DNA of 6,721 bases from Bacteroidaceae bacterium (GTDB taxonomy: Bacteria > Bacteroidota > Bacteroidia > Bacteroidales > Bacteroidaceae). The position numbers and the translations under genes were made by a program. The notes under the pieces are model-generated. The model was not told where the DNA came from and ran no database searches. It saw only the letters and a program-made list of their open reading frames with translations. The stretch spans positions 1-6,721 of the forward strand of contig JAILIJ010000193.1 of the NCBI GenBank assembly GCA_024695315.1, written 5' to 3'. Below are positions 1 to 6,357 of this stretch, one piece after another. Position 1 is the stretch's first letter, and each line of letters opens with the position of its first letter.

Positions 1-38
1 AGAGTTTACAATCTGTCTCATATATTTTTTTCGTGCGG

Positions 39-69
39 CAAATATAATCTATATTTTTCATAAACCAAC
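39..69 (-). promoter_or_regulatory. Candidate Bacteroidetes promoter reading out of the left edge
   Basis: Read on the minus strand, GTTG (69-66) is followed by 19 bases and then TATATTTG (46-39). The second box matches the Bacteroidetes -7 consensus TAnnTTTG exactly and the first matches the -33 consensus TTTG at three of four positions, with standard spacing. It would drive a gene lying left of the window, divergent from the dehydrogenase. This is a motif match only; no start site is known. Confidence 0.45.
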
Positions 70-76
70 ATTTTTC

Positions 77-107
77 TTTGGAAAAAGACTTTTATTTCGT
101 AATTTTG
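77..107 (+). promoter_or_regulatory. Bacteroidetes-type promoter upstream of the SDR gene
   Basis: TTTG at 77-80 is followed by 19 bases and TAATTTTG at 100-107, an exact match to the primary sigma-factor promoter consensus of Bacteroidetes (-33 TTTG, -7 TAnnTTTG). Transcription would begin around 112-116. The next gene on this strand starts at 355, so the transcript would have a leader of about 240 nt unless another start site lies closer. It sits back to back with the minus-strand candidate at 39-69, so 1-110 looks like a divergent promoter region. Confidence 0.6.
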
Positions 108-354
108 TATCATTTTGATAACTCAAGTTTCGCAAGTTCGACTTTTTTTCACTTGCAGGAAGTAAAAAAGGAGTTATAATGGAGTAATATAGATACCTTT
201 GGGGGGCATACTCTAATTGTGCAAGGCATGTTTTCTACCTCAACTATCGTCTTTTTAACTTCATTTTAAGTACTTTTTAGCTTCTTTCGGGACTTAAACA
301 TATAATTTTAGGCTTTTTTTCAAGCCATCAAGACATCTTTTTGTATAAAAAAAT
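108..354 (+). other. Non-coding leader between promoter and SDR gene
   Basis: I see no gene here. The stretch is AT-rich with several T runs. A GGAG at 170-173 precedes a minimal reading frame ATG-GAG-TAA at 179-187. A weak stem (GGCTT 311-315 with AAGCC 322-326) lies near the dehydrogenase start. TAATTTTA at 303-310 resembles a -7 box with one mismatch but lacks a recognisable -33 box at the right distance. I recognise no riboswitch or known structured RNA. Confidence 0.4.
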
Positions 355-1170
355 ATGAACACACGAGACAATTCTCATAAGATAGTGGCAATAACAGGTG
401 CTTCATCTGGTATCGGACGTGCTACAGCAAGACTATTTGCCGACAAAAAATTTACCGTTTACGACCTTTCACGTTCAGACAAACCACAGGATGGAGTCAA
501 ACATATAAAATGTGACGTCACCGACCACCTGTCTGTAGAATCTGCCATAAATACCATCAATAAAAATGAAGGCAGAATAGACATACTAATATTATGCGCC
601 GGAATGGGAGTTGCTGGTTCTCTCGAATTTACACAAGAAGAAGAAATGAAACGTCAGTTCGACGTCAATATGTTTGGCCCCATTAGAGTTGTTCAAACCG
701 CCCTAAAACTCATGCGAGTGCAGAATTTGAACGACAAGGAAAGAGGACGAATAGTATTCATCAGTTCCATGGCTGGCCAATTTCCACTACCATTTCAAAG
801 CATGTATTCAGCCAGCAAAGCAGCCATCAACTCCTTTGCATCAGCTCTGAGAAATGAACTCAAAGACTACGACATAAAGGTTACATGCCTAATGCCAGGC
901 GATGTACAGACAAATTTCAAACGCACTTCAGACTTTACATGTTTAGAGGCTTATCCTCGCTTTAAGGATGCCCTAAAACAGATGGAGAGCGACGAGAGTA
1001 ATGGACTGACCAGCGAGGCGGTAGCAAAGCGTATTATTAAGGCTGCAACGGTCAAAAATCCTAAGATCTACTACACCTCTGACTGGTATTCCGATTTTCA
1101 ACGTTTCCTCGCACGCATCGTTCCTCAAACTTTTGCAACATACATAATAGGAAAAATGTACCATTGCTAA
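355..1170 (+). CDS. SDR family NAD(P)-dependent oxidoreductase
   Basis: This 271-residue protein is a complete classical short-chain dehydrogenase/reductase, a cytosolic Rossmann-fold enzyme that oxidises or reduces an alcohol/carbonyl substrate. The glycine-rich cofactor motif TGASSGIG spans residues 14-21. The second strand ends in YDLSR (36-40), where Arg40 may favour NADP(H). The usual NNAG motif appears as LCAG (80-83). The active-site set is present: Asn105 (FDVN), Ser137/138 (ISSMAG), Tyr151 and Lys155 (YSASK), with the PG motif at 181-182. The length is normal for the family, though the C-terminal 70 residues do not reveal a substrate. The ATG follows an A-rich stretch without a Shine-Dalgarno sequence, as is usual in Bacteroidetes. 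It appears monocistronic, with a promoter at 77-107 and a terminator at 1255-1283. Family is secure; substrate is unknown. Confidence 0.93.
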   Translation: MNTRDNSHKIVAITGASSGIGRATARLFADKKFTVYDLSRSDKPQDGVKHIKCDVTDHLSVESAINTINKNEGRIDILILCAGMGVAGSLEFTQEEEMKRQFDVNMFGPIRVVQTALKLMRVQNLNDKERGRIVFISSMAGQFPLPFQSMYSASKAAINSFASALRNELKDYDIKVTCLMPGDVQTNFKRTSDFTCLEAYPRFKDALKQMESDESNGLTSEAVAKRIIKAATVKNPKIYYTSDWYSDFQRFLARIVPQTFATYIIGKMYHC

Positions 1171-1254
1171 TTTTTGCGTCATGCAAGAAAATTGGTTATA
1201 GCCTCCGCGCAGACTGCCGTTGAAGAGTAAATATCACTCTAATATAATGAAAGA

Positions 1255-1283
1255 AACCTGTCCGTTTGGGCAGGTTCTTTTTT
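1255..1283 (+). terminator. Rho-independent terminator of the SDR gene
   Basis: AACCTGTCC (1255-1263) pairs with GGGCAGGTT (1268-1276) as a 9-bp stem with one G-U pair, closing a GTTT loop. It is followed by C and six T residues (1278-1283). It lies 85 bases after the dehydrogenase stop codon, on the same strand, and ends that transcription unit. Confidence 0.9.
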
Positions 1284-1354
1284 GTGCCAACATGAGAACA
1301 TTCGACGATTTATCGAAAAAAAACGTCGCAAATTATGCGTTATTTTATATTTTT

Positions 1355-1650
1355 TTAGGCGATTCGACATTCTATTAGCATTATGATAGTGTCTCGGACA
1401 GCATTCGGCTGACTGGAACGCGGTGCCTTGTCGGTAAAGATGGTACCGTCATTTCCCTCTTATCTGCATCTCCATCATCTCGTCATCAGGTATTCCTTCA
1501 ATCTTAGGCATACCCTTGCCGTTGATTTTCTTTACGGGGATGGCTTTCTTTCCGCTCTGCCCATTATCTATGCCGTTCATGAGTTTTACTTTTCTCAATT
1601 TTGTCGCATCTTTCATACGGATGACAAAAGCGGTGTCGGAGGGGTGTGCT
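1355..1650 (-). pseudogene. Unidentified coding remnant, frameshifted, truncated by IS fragment
   Basis: The minus strand carries a coding-like reading frame that enters at about 1650 and runs to a TGA at 1451-1449. Its last 55 codons, from an internal ATG at 1616, are rich in Lys, Met and Gly and end in EMQIRGK. At GGGAAA just before the stop, a shift of one base continues the frame smoothly as NDGTIFTDKAPRSSQPNAVR and on to a TAA at 1357-1355, which suggests a one-base frameshift rather than a true end. The 5' part is missing: the frame meets the transposase fragment near 1650. I do not recognise the family. The remaining stretch, 1284-1354, is AT-rich and holds nothing I can name. This may be the broken 3' end of a gene hit by the insertion sequence or by a later deletion. 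Confidence 0.4.
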
Positions 1651-1930
1651 ACATAAGGTGGCTTGTTACGTCCTCAACACAGTCACCTCCGCAGAAATAG
1701 ACGCTCGACAGCGAACCCACTATCTCGCTGTACTGATAGCCGAAGGAGGTACAGCGAATACCCAGCACTTTGTCGATAACAGGACCCGCAAAACGGGAAA
1801 AATGCTCTCTCACATGAAATATTCCACCAAAAGGAGTGATTTTCTCAGATTTTATGTTTATATTTGCCATGTCATTAATGATTTTGCTTGTCTTGAAACG
1901 CAGCACTAAGGTAAGTAAAAAATCTGACAT
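1649..1930 (-). pseudogene. IS1380-family transposase, 5' fragment (copy 1)
   Basis: The minus-strand frame encodes 93 residues from MSDFLLTLVL. The core MANINIK (residues 21-27), then KITPFGGIFHV, VLGIRCTSFGYQYSEI and VYFCGGDCVEDVTSHLM, matches what I know of the N-terminus of IS1380-family transposases in Bacteroidales. The full enzyme is about 430 residues, so roughly four fifths, including the DDE catalytic domain, is gone. The frame ends at a stop created where the transposase joins unrelated sequence near 1650. The start could be MSDFLL (1930) or MANIN (1870). Copy 2 keeps the same upstream codons. It cannot be active. Confidence 0.85.
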
Positions 1931-2005
1931 GGCAAAATCCTGGACAGCTTTTTGTTGCTCAGGAACTTATAAAAATAGCTAAACTAAAGTGCTGCGGAAT
2001 TTAGG
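1752..2005. repeat. 254-bp direct repeat, copy 1
   Basis: This segment aligns with 5209-5462 over 254 bases without gaps. I count 13 mismatches by eye, about 95% identity. Six of the mismatches cluster in the inner 40 bases, at 1780-1790. It is the terminal part of the IS1380-family remnant, and both copies have the same orientation. Confidence 0.95.
1951..1983 (+). promoter_or_regulatory. Possible outward promoter in the IS end (copy 1)
   Basis: TTTG at 1951-1954 is followed after 21 bases by TAGCTAAA at 1976-1983, a weak match to the Bacteroidetes -7 box (TAnnT only). An alternative is TATAAAAA at 1968-1975, with spacing that is too short. The same bases recur in copy 2 at 5408-5440. Outward promoters in IS1380-family elements of Bacteroides are known to activate neighbouring genes such as cfiA, so the location is sensible, but the motif alone is poor. 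Confidence 0.2.
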
Positions 2006-2036
2006 TATATAATAAAAGATAAAGACCTTAACGAAT

Positions 2037-5018
2037 ATGAACAAGAAAAACATTATGCCTTTCCCGCTCGTAGTAATGGCTGTAGCATGCCAGACGCTAT
2101 TTGCCCAACAAGCGAATGAAAGAATGGCTACAGACTCCAAGGACCGAAATGATTCCATACCAACAAGAGAAGAAATTGTCAGAGATTCGGTTCTAGCAGC
2201 AGAAGCAGGGAAAAGGCGCGATTCACTGATTATGCTTCATTCCGACATCATCGACCAACAAGTGATTCCTGCGGATACGTCGGTGAGGACGGGGGTATTG
2301 AAAAATGGGCTGACCTACTATGTGCGCCGATGCACGGAACCCAAGGGAAAGGCCAACTTCAACTTGTTGGTAAAAGGAGGGTCGTTTATAGAGAAGGAAA
2401 ACGAACGTGGCTTGGCCCACTTTGTCGAGCATATGCAGTTCAAGGGGACGAAACATTTCCCAGGACGTGAGGTAATAGGATTCATGCAGCGCAACGGCAT
2501 CCCATTCGGACACGACAGCAATGCCTTCACAGGATACACGACGGTGAGGTATTTCCTCAATTCCATACCCACTGGCGATGTATTGCAGATAGACTCCTGT
2601 CTGCTCCTCTTGCGCGACTGGGCTTGCGATGCCACCATCGACGACAATGATGTGGAAAGCGAACGCAATGTCATTGTCGAGGAATGGAGAAGCAGAAACA
2701 CGGTATCGATTACACAGCAGTTCACCAGCGATTTGCTCAACAACTCCCTCTACACGGAGCGATCGCCGATTGGCGACCTGGAAATTGTGAGAAATTGCCC
2801 TCCTAAACTCGTTCGCAATTTTTACAAATACTGGTATCAACCACAAAACCAGGCCGTGGTTGTGACCGGTGACTTCGATGCCGACGAGATGGTGGGAAAG
2901 ATAAAGAAAATGTTTGGCACAATGAAACGTGGCAAGCATATCGTTCCCGAGCCACCTGCCATACCTGACTTTGTGGCACCTCAGGTTCATGTGTATCAAG
3001 AGCCACGACTACCATTTCATGTATGTTCTGTGATTATCAGAGTGCCAAAAGAAGAGAATGTGATAAGGAATAAGGTGGGAGACTTAAGGTCGGAACATAT
3101 TCTTGACAAATCAAGGGTGCTGATGAATGATCAACTCGAAGCCCTCAAGAGCAATGATATTTTAATGTCTAGAGCCTACAACCTTAATCTTGCAGACATC
3201 AAGAATACCAAGTTTATCGTCTATGAGATGAGTTCCTCACCCGACAAATGGTCCTCGACTCTGGAAACGTTGCTGAAAAAAATAGAAATCATCCGCCGCA
3301 AGGGTTTTACAGATTTCAAAAGGAATCCAGATGACCGACTAAGTCCTTCCTACAACGAGGACTTCTCCGCCATCCTGTTTCCCGACACTGTATACAGCAA
3401 ATACAGCAAATTCGTATCCAAAATAAGCATTGACTGGACAGATCGGCTGGTCAATAGTTTCTTCAATGGAAACGCTATCAATGACTATAGTAGCGAAGAG
3501 GCCACAAAAGGTCATATTGCCAACACCACAACCAAGGAACAACTCGACAAAATGTTCAGGGATATGACCGATGGTCACAACATGCTGGTGACCACCATGT
3601 TTCCCAAAGATGCGACCCTGCCGACGGAGGAAGATGTCATGGTAATCTTCCACCGGGTGAGGAACATGAAAGATGAGGAACTCACAGATGTAGCAGTGGA
3701 AGGAGGCAAGAAACTGGAGACACTCCATATCAATGATCTCGACATCAATCCTACACCAGGCACTGTCGTGAAAACGACCGTTCGTAACGACAGCATCAGC
3801 GAGTTGCTTTTGTCAAATGGCGTGAAAATATTGCTGTGGAAAAAGAAAACCGACAACAACTCCATCAACATGATGTTTGACCGCCCTATGGGATACTCTG
3901 CGCTTCGTGATGAGGAGATAGGGTATCATAGCATGCTCTCATGCAGACGGCATTTTGAATACATTGGCAGCTCATGGTGGGGTCTGAATCAACCTTTTGA
4001 CGATATTATGGATGTTCTCTTACCTTTCCATGCCACTAACAGCGTGGAGCAGTGGAAGAATATTGAGCAACAGTTGAAGATGATTCATGCCTCATTGACA
4101 ACTGTGGAGGTGGACTCCGTTGAAGCTGCAGACCAAATCAAAGGCATCAAAACCACCATTATGGCGGCTCAAAATCCCATCATGCAGGCACAACTCAGAT
4201 TGCAAAACCTGCCTGCGGCATCTGTCAAGCGCCTCATGTCTCCTTCTTTGGAGGAAGCCGGCGCTTACTCAGTAGAACGTTTCAGGGAAGTGGTGAAGGA
4301 TTATTATTCCAACTTCAATGGCTCGGTATTTGTTGTACAAGGTGAAGTGGATGCCGACACCCTTCGACCGCTTCTGCTCAAATATATCGGTTCACTTCCT
4401 TCGAAACCAGAGCCAGTGAAACGCAGGACTTGGGAAGCCGACCACTACAAGACCACAAACACCACAGTAGTGGAGAAAATTGAGAACGCTACTCCGTTTT
4501 GTACAACCTACTTGTTCTATACATGGGAAAAAGGCTTTCAATACACGCAGCAGACACATGCCCACAACCAAGTGCTGATGAGCGTGCTTGGCAAAATCCT
4601 GCTCAACACGTTGCGTATCCAGCATAGTGATGTTTATACGCCACATTGCATTGTACAAGATGACTTGCTGCCTGTTCAGCGCATGAAATGCACCATTGTC
4701 TATACCTGCGACCCCAAGCAACGTGAGCGGATTGCCAAAGACGTCACCCAACTCGTTCTGGATATGGCGGAGGGCAATCTCATCACCCAGGATCTCATTG
4801 ACAGCTATATCACGGAGCGCGAGAAACTCAAGGACAATTATAAGGATAATGATTACAGTCTGCGCTCCGACCTCCTTGCCAGTGAACTTAATGGAATTGT
4901 CATCAAAAAGGGCGACACCTCACACATCAAGCAGGTGACACCGGCTTCTCTCAAAGCACATTTGAAACAATTGCTCAAAAAAGGAAACCTGCACATTGGC
5001 TATCTGACAACAGAATAA
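2037..5018 (+). CDS. M16 family zinc metallopeptidase, exported (pitrilysin/PqqL-like)
   Basis: This 993-residue protein is a four-domain M16 peptidase in one chain. It likely degrades peptides outside the cytoplasm, since an N-terminal signal peptide (residues 1-24, cut near LFA-QQ) is visible. A charged linker (about 26-75) rich in RDS/DS precedes the peptidase. The inverted zinc motif HFVEH lies at 128-132, with His128 and His132 as ligands and Glu131 as catalytic base. ERNVIVEE (209-216) supplies the third ligand, probably Glu216, and the conserved Glu209. Domain 2 starts about 257 (FYKYWYQPQNQAVVVTGDF). The inactive half starts about 589 (LLLSNGVKILLW) and lacks HxxEH, as expected; domain 4 begins about 745. 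Length is normal for the family and the frame is intact. It begins 32 bases after an IS1380 terminus, with no Shine-Dalgarno sequence, so its original promoter may have been displaced. The substrate is unknown. Confidence 0.93.
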   Translation: MNKKNIMPFPLVVMAVACQTLFAQQANERMATDSKDRNDSIPTREEIVRDSVLAAEAGKRRDSLIMLHSDIIDQQVIPADTSVRTGVLKNGLTYYVRRCTEPKGKANFNLLVKGGSFIEKENERGLAHFVEHMQFKGTKHFPGREVIGFMQRNGIPFGHDSNAFTGYTTVRYFLNSIPTGDVLQIDSCLLLLRDWACDATIDDNDVESERNVIVEEWRSRNTVSITQQFTSDLLNNSLYTERSPIGDLEIVRNCPPKLVRNFYKYWYQPQNQAVVVTGDFDADEMVGKIKKMFGTMKRGKHIVPEPPAIPDFVAPQVHVYQEPRLPFHVCSVIIRVPKEENVIRNKVGDLRSEHILDKSRVLMNDQLEALKSNDILMSRAYNLNLADIKNTKFIVYEMSSSPDKWSSTLETLLKKIEIIRRKGFTDFKRNPDDRLSPSYNEDFSAILFPDTVYSKYSKFVSKISIDWTDRLVNSFFNGNAINDYSSEEATKGHIANTTTKEQLDKMFRDMTDGHNMLVTTMFPKDATLPTEEDVMVIFHRVRNMKDEELTDVAVEGGKKLETLHINDLDINPTPGTVVKTTVRNDSISELLLSNGVKILLWKKKTDNNSINMMFDRPMGYSALRDEEIGYHSMLSCRRHFEYIGSSWWGLNQPFDDIMDVLLPFHATNSVEQWKNIEQQLKMIHASLTTVEVDSVEAADQIKGIKTTIMAAQNPIMQAQLRLQNLPAASVKRLMSPSLEEAGAYSVERFREVVKDYYSNFNGSVFVVQGEVDADTLRPLLLKYIGSLPSKPEPVKRRTWEADHYKTTNTTVVEKIENATPFCTTYLFYTWEKGFQYTQQTHAHNQVLMSVLGKILLNTLRIQHSDVYTPHCIVQDDLLPVQRMKCTIVYTCDPKQRERIAKDVTQLVLDMAEGNLITQDLIDSYITEREKLKDNYKDNDYSLRSDLLASELNGIVIKKGDTSHIKQVTPASLKAHLKQLLKKGNLHIGYLTTE

Positions 5019-5029
5019 CAAATAGGATC

Positions 5030-5065
5030 GCGGGCACCACCCATTGTCAACAGGGAGGCGCCCGC
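5030..5065. terminator. GC-rich stem-loop after the M16 gene, possible terminator
   Basis: GCGGGC (5030-5035) pairs with GCCCGC (5060-5065), and inside it CC and CCC can pair with GGG and GG around a loop near 5043-5052. It starts 12 bases after the M16 stop codon and lies between the convergent M16 gene and the HxlR remnant. No T-tract follows on the plus strand; the minus-strand side is moderately T-rich. It may end transcription or protect the 3' end of the mRNA. Confidence 0.4.
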
Positions 5066-5121
5066 CATCTCGGATGCACCGTGTTCGTTGTCAACCGTAC
5101 AGGTCGAATAAATTTCCATTT

Positions 5122-5217
5122 TTAGTCAGTCACCACTTCGTCAAAATGTTCCTGTCCCCAGGCTATCAGCGCCGTGATGGCAGGCATGAGCGACTTGCCT
5201 GTATCTGTCAGCGAATA
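5122..5217 (-). pseudogene. HxlR-family transcriptional regulator, C-terminal fragment
   Basis: The minus strand encodes YSLTDTGKSLMPAITAL, then IAWGQEHFDEVVTD and a TAA stop (5124-5122), 31 codons in all. This matches the wing-to-C-terminal helix of HxlR-type winged-helix regulators, whose ends typically read YxLTxxGxxLxPxLxxLxxWGxxH. HxlR proteins are about 100-120 residues, so the first three quarters, including the recognition helix, are missing. The break coincides with the inner edge of IS copy 2: the bases encoding YSL (5209-5217) also belong to the transposase sequence in another frame. It is nonfunctional as it stands. It lies convergent to the M16 gene. Confidence 0.75.
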
Positions 5218-5387
5218 CCCAGCACTTTGTCGATAATGGGGCCTACGAAACGGGAAAAATGCTCACTCACATGAAATATTCCACCAAAAGGGGTGATTTT
5301 CTCAGATTTTATGTTTATATTTGCCATGTAATTGATGATTTTGCTTGTCTTGAAACGCAGCACTAAGGTAAGTAAAAAATCTGACAT
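5208..5387 (-). pseudogene. IS1380-family transposase, 5' fragment (copy 2)
   Basis: The minus-strand frame encodes 59 residues starting MSDFLLTLVL and ending in IIDKVLGIR, followed directly by TGA where the transposase sequence meets the HxlR remnant. It corresponds to the first 59 residues of copy 1, with a handful of amino acid changes (for example IIND to IINY and HVREHF to HVSEHF). The catalytic part is absent, so it is inactive. Confidence 0.8.
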
Positions 5388-5462
5388 AACAAAATCCTGG
5401 ACAGCTTTTTGTTGCTCAGAAACTTATAAAAATAGCTAAACTAAAGTGCTGCGGAATTTAGG
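5209..5462 (-). mobile_element. IS1380-family element, truncated terminus (copy 2; 254-bp direct repeat)
   Basis: This is the second copy of the IS end seen at 1752-2005, equal in length without gaps and with about 13 mismatches, in the same orientation. Its outer terminus is at 5462, four bases before the lipoprotein start codon. Its inner edge is a junction with the HxlR fragment at 5209-5217. About 100 bp of transposase sequence present in copy 1 (1650-1751) is missing here, so the two copies were truncated at different points. Confidence 0.85.
5408..5440 (+). promoter_or_regulatory. Possible outward promoter in the IS end (copy 2)
   Basis: The same weak arrangement as in copy 1 is conserved: TTTG at 5408-5411, 21 bases, TAGCTAAA at 5433-5440. 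A start just downstream would leave a very short untranslated leader for the lipoprotein gene at 5466. Because the gene begins almost at the IS terminus, any nearby promoter must lie within the IS sequence or further upstream. Confidence 0.25.
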
Positions 5463-5465
5463 GTT

Positions 5466-6089
5466 ATGAAAAAAATAGTTGCGTTATTTTCATTATTCTT
5501 ACTTTGCAGTTGCCATACGGTTGTAGGCAATTGGTTGAAGAAGTATGCTGATAATCATTTAACTTATGGTGAAGAAAATGCAAACCAAGGACGTTTCCGT
5601 GTTGATGGATGCTATATTCATGGTTCTACTGAAACGTTGGATTCTAAACGTTGGGGGTATATTTTTTATCCAGATGGAATATGTGCAGAATTTGGCTTTG
5701 ATGAAGTTAAAAGAGATAGTAGTAGAATAGATTTTGGCAATAGTGTATCATTTGGTAATACACTGGAAGAGATATTGTATCCCCAAAAGTGGCCGGGGTT
5801 GGTTGGTGTTTATGAGATTCGTAATGATACTGTATATTGTGAAATGTATCGTTGGATGGATTTGTTGCATATCTGTACGGAATTGTGGGGATATAAATTT
5901 GCAATAGTGGATTCTTGTACATTGAAAAGTAATATAATGTCTAACGAGAATAATGATTATAATTTCCATTTCGTTCCTTGCACAAATATTATTCATCCAC
6001 GAGAAAAATTCATTAAAGATAGAAAATGGATGTGGAAGACAAAAGAAGATTGGCTGAAATATAAAGAAAGCAAAAAGAAGAAAAAGTGA
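5466..6089 (+). CDS. Predicted lipoprotein of unknown function
   Basis: This 207-residue protein has a lipoprotein signal: KK at residues 2-3, a hydrophobic run IVALFSLFLL, then LCSC with Cys16 as the probable lipidated residue (Cys14 is an alternative). It would be anchored in the inner or outer membrane. The mature part is rich in aromatic residues, with segments RVDGCYIHG (45-53), WGYIFYPDGICAEFGF and VYEIRNDTVYCEMYRW that look like beta strands. It carries several further cysteines and ends in a basic tail, WLKYKESKKKKK. I do not recognise a domain. The gene is visibly more AT-rich than the M16 gene. The ATG is four bases after the terminus of IS copy 2; an AGGG at 5460-5463 is too close to act as a normal ribosome site. 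An upstream in-frame start would lie in IS sequence, and the signal peptide supports this ATG. Confidence 0.72.
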   Translation: MKKIVALFSLFLLCSCHTVVGNWLKKYADNHLTYGEENANQGRFRVDGCYIHGSTETLDSKRWGYIFYPDGICAEFGFDEVKRDSSRIDFGNSVSFGNTLEEILYPQKWPGLVGVYEIRNDTVYCEMYRWMDLLHICTELWGYKFAIVDSCTLKSNIMSNENNDYNFHFVPCTNIIHPREKFIKDRKWMWKTKEDWLKYKESKKKKK

Positions 6090-6206
6090 TTCTTTTTGAT
6101 GCTGTCCCCATATCTCTCGCTTGGGAAATATGGATGTTTGTATATGGAGATGTGGGTGTAAATGTTACAATATGACCTTTGCCTAAAGTATAGACTAAGT
6201 ACTGAC

Positions 6207-6250
6207 TTATATGAGACTTATATGAGACTTATATGAGACTTATATGAGAC
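6207..6250. repeat. Tandem repeat, 4 x 11 bp
   Basis: The unit TTATATGAGAC is repeated four times without a mismatch, and a partial match (GAC) precedes it at 6204-6206. The period is close to one helical turn. It lies 117 bases after the lipoprotein stop codon. There is no spacer, so it is not a CRISPR array. Confidence 0.95.
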
Positions 6251-6357
6251 TTTCATATGTTGTTTGTTGAGGCTGTTTTGATAGTGCCTTGATTGTTTTT
6301 TCTGTATTTGCGTTATTCGGTATTCATTCGTATTGTGATTGATACTTGTCATAAACA

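Larger units (their letters stand above)
1650..2005 (-). mobile_element. IS1380-family element, truncated: one terminus plus tnp 5' end (copy 1)
   Basis: About 356 bp survive: the outer terminus at 2005, the untranslated lead-in and the first quarter or less of the transposase gene. Read inward on the minus strand, the terminus begins CCTAAATTCCGCAGCAC; a CC start fits IS1380-family ends. The boundary is set by comparison with copy 2, because the shared sequence stops at 2005/5462 and the flanks differ. The inner side is lost at about 1650, so no second inverted repeat or 4-bp target duplication can be checked. The M16 peptidase gene begins 32 bases outside the terminus and points away from the transposase. 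Confidence 0.8.

Noticed and set aside
1370..1450. Resemblance of IFTDKAP in the minus-strand remnant to the N-terminus of RidA proteins
   Set aside because: The following residues (RSSQPNAVR) do not continue the RidA pattern, and the segment reads as a continuation of the upstream frame rather than a new start.
1428..1909. Plus-strand open frames at 1428-1700 and 1646-1909
   Set aside because: They lie opposite the transposase fragment and the coding remnant, whose minus-strand readings make protein sense; the plus-strand products do not.
2037..2110. Possible lipobox (AVAC) in the M16 signal peptide
   Set aside because: Residue -3 is Ala rather than Leu/Val/Ile, and a normal signal peptidase I site (LFA-QQ) follows closely, so a secreted form is more likely; lipidation is not excluded.
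2223..2999. Open frame of 258 codons on the minus strand inside the M16 gene
   Set aside because: It is antisense to the well-supported M16 coding sequence, overlaps the conserved zinc-site region and encodes no recognisable domain; other antisense frames in 2318-2743, 3339-3871 and 4392-4751 are dismissed for the same reason.
5044..5274. Plus-strand open frame of 76 codons
   Set aside because: It is antisense to the HxlR fragment and the transposase fragment and has an implausible composition.
1650..5462. Composite transposon carrying the M16 gene
   Set aside because: Both IS copies lack their transposase 3' part and second terminus and carry different inner junctions, so they cannot act as the intact flanks of a composite transposon; independent insertion and decay, or duplication followed by decay, fits better.
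6207..6250. CRISPR array
   Set aside because: The 11-bp units are directly adjacent with no spacers and are much too short for CRISPR repeats.
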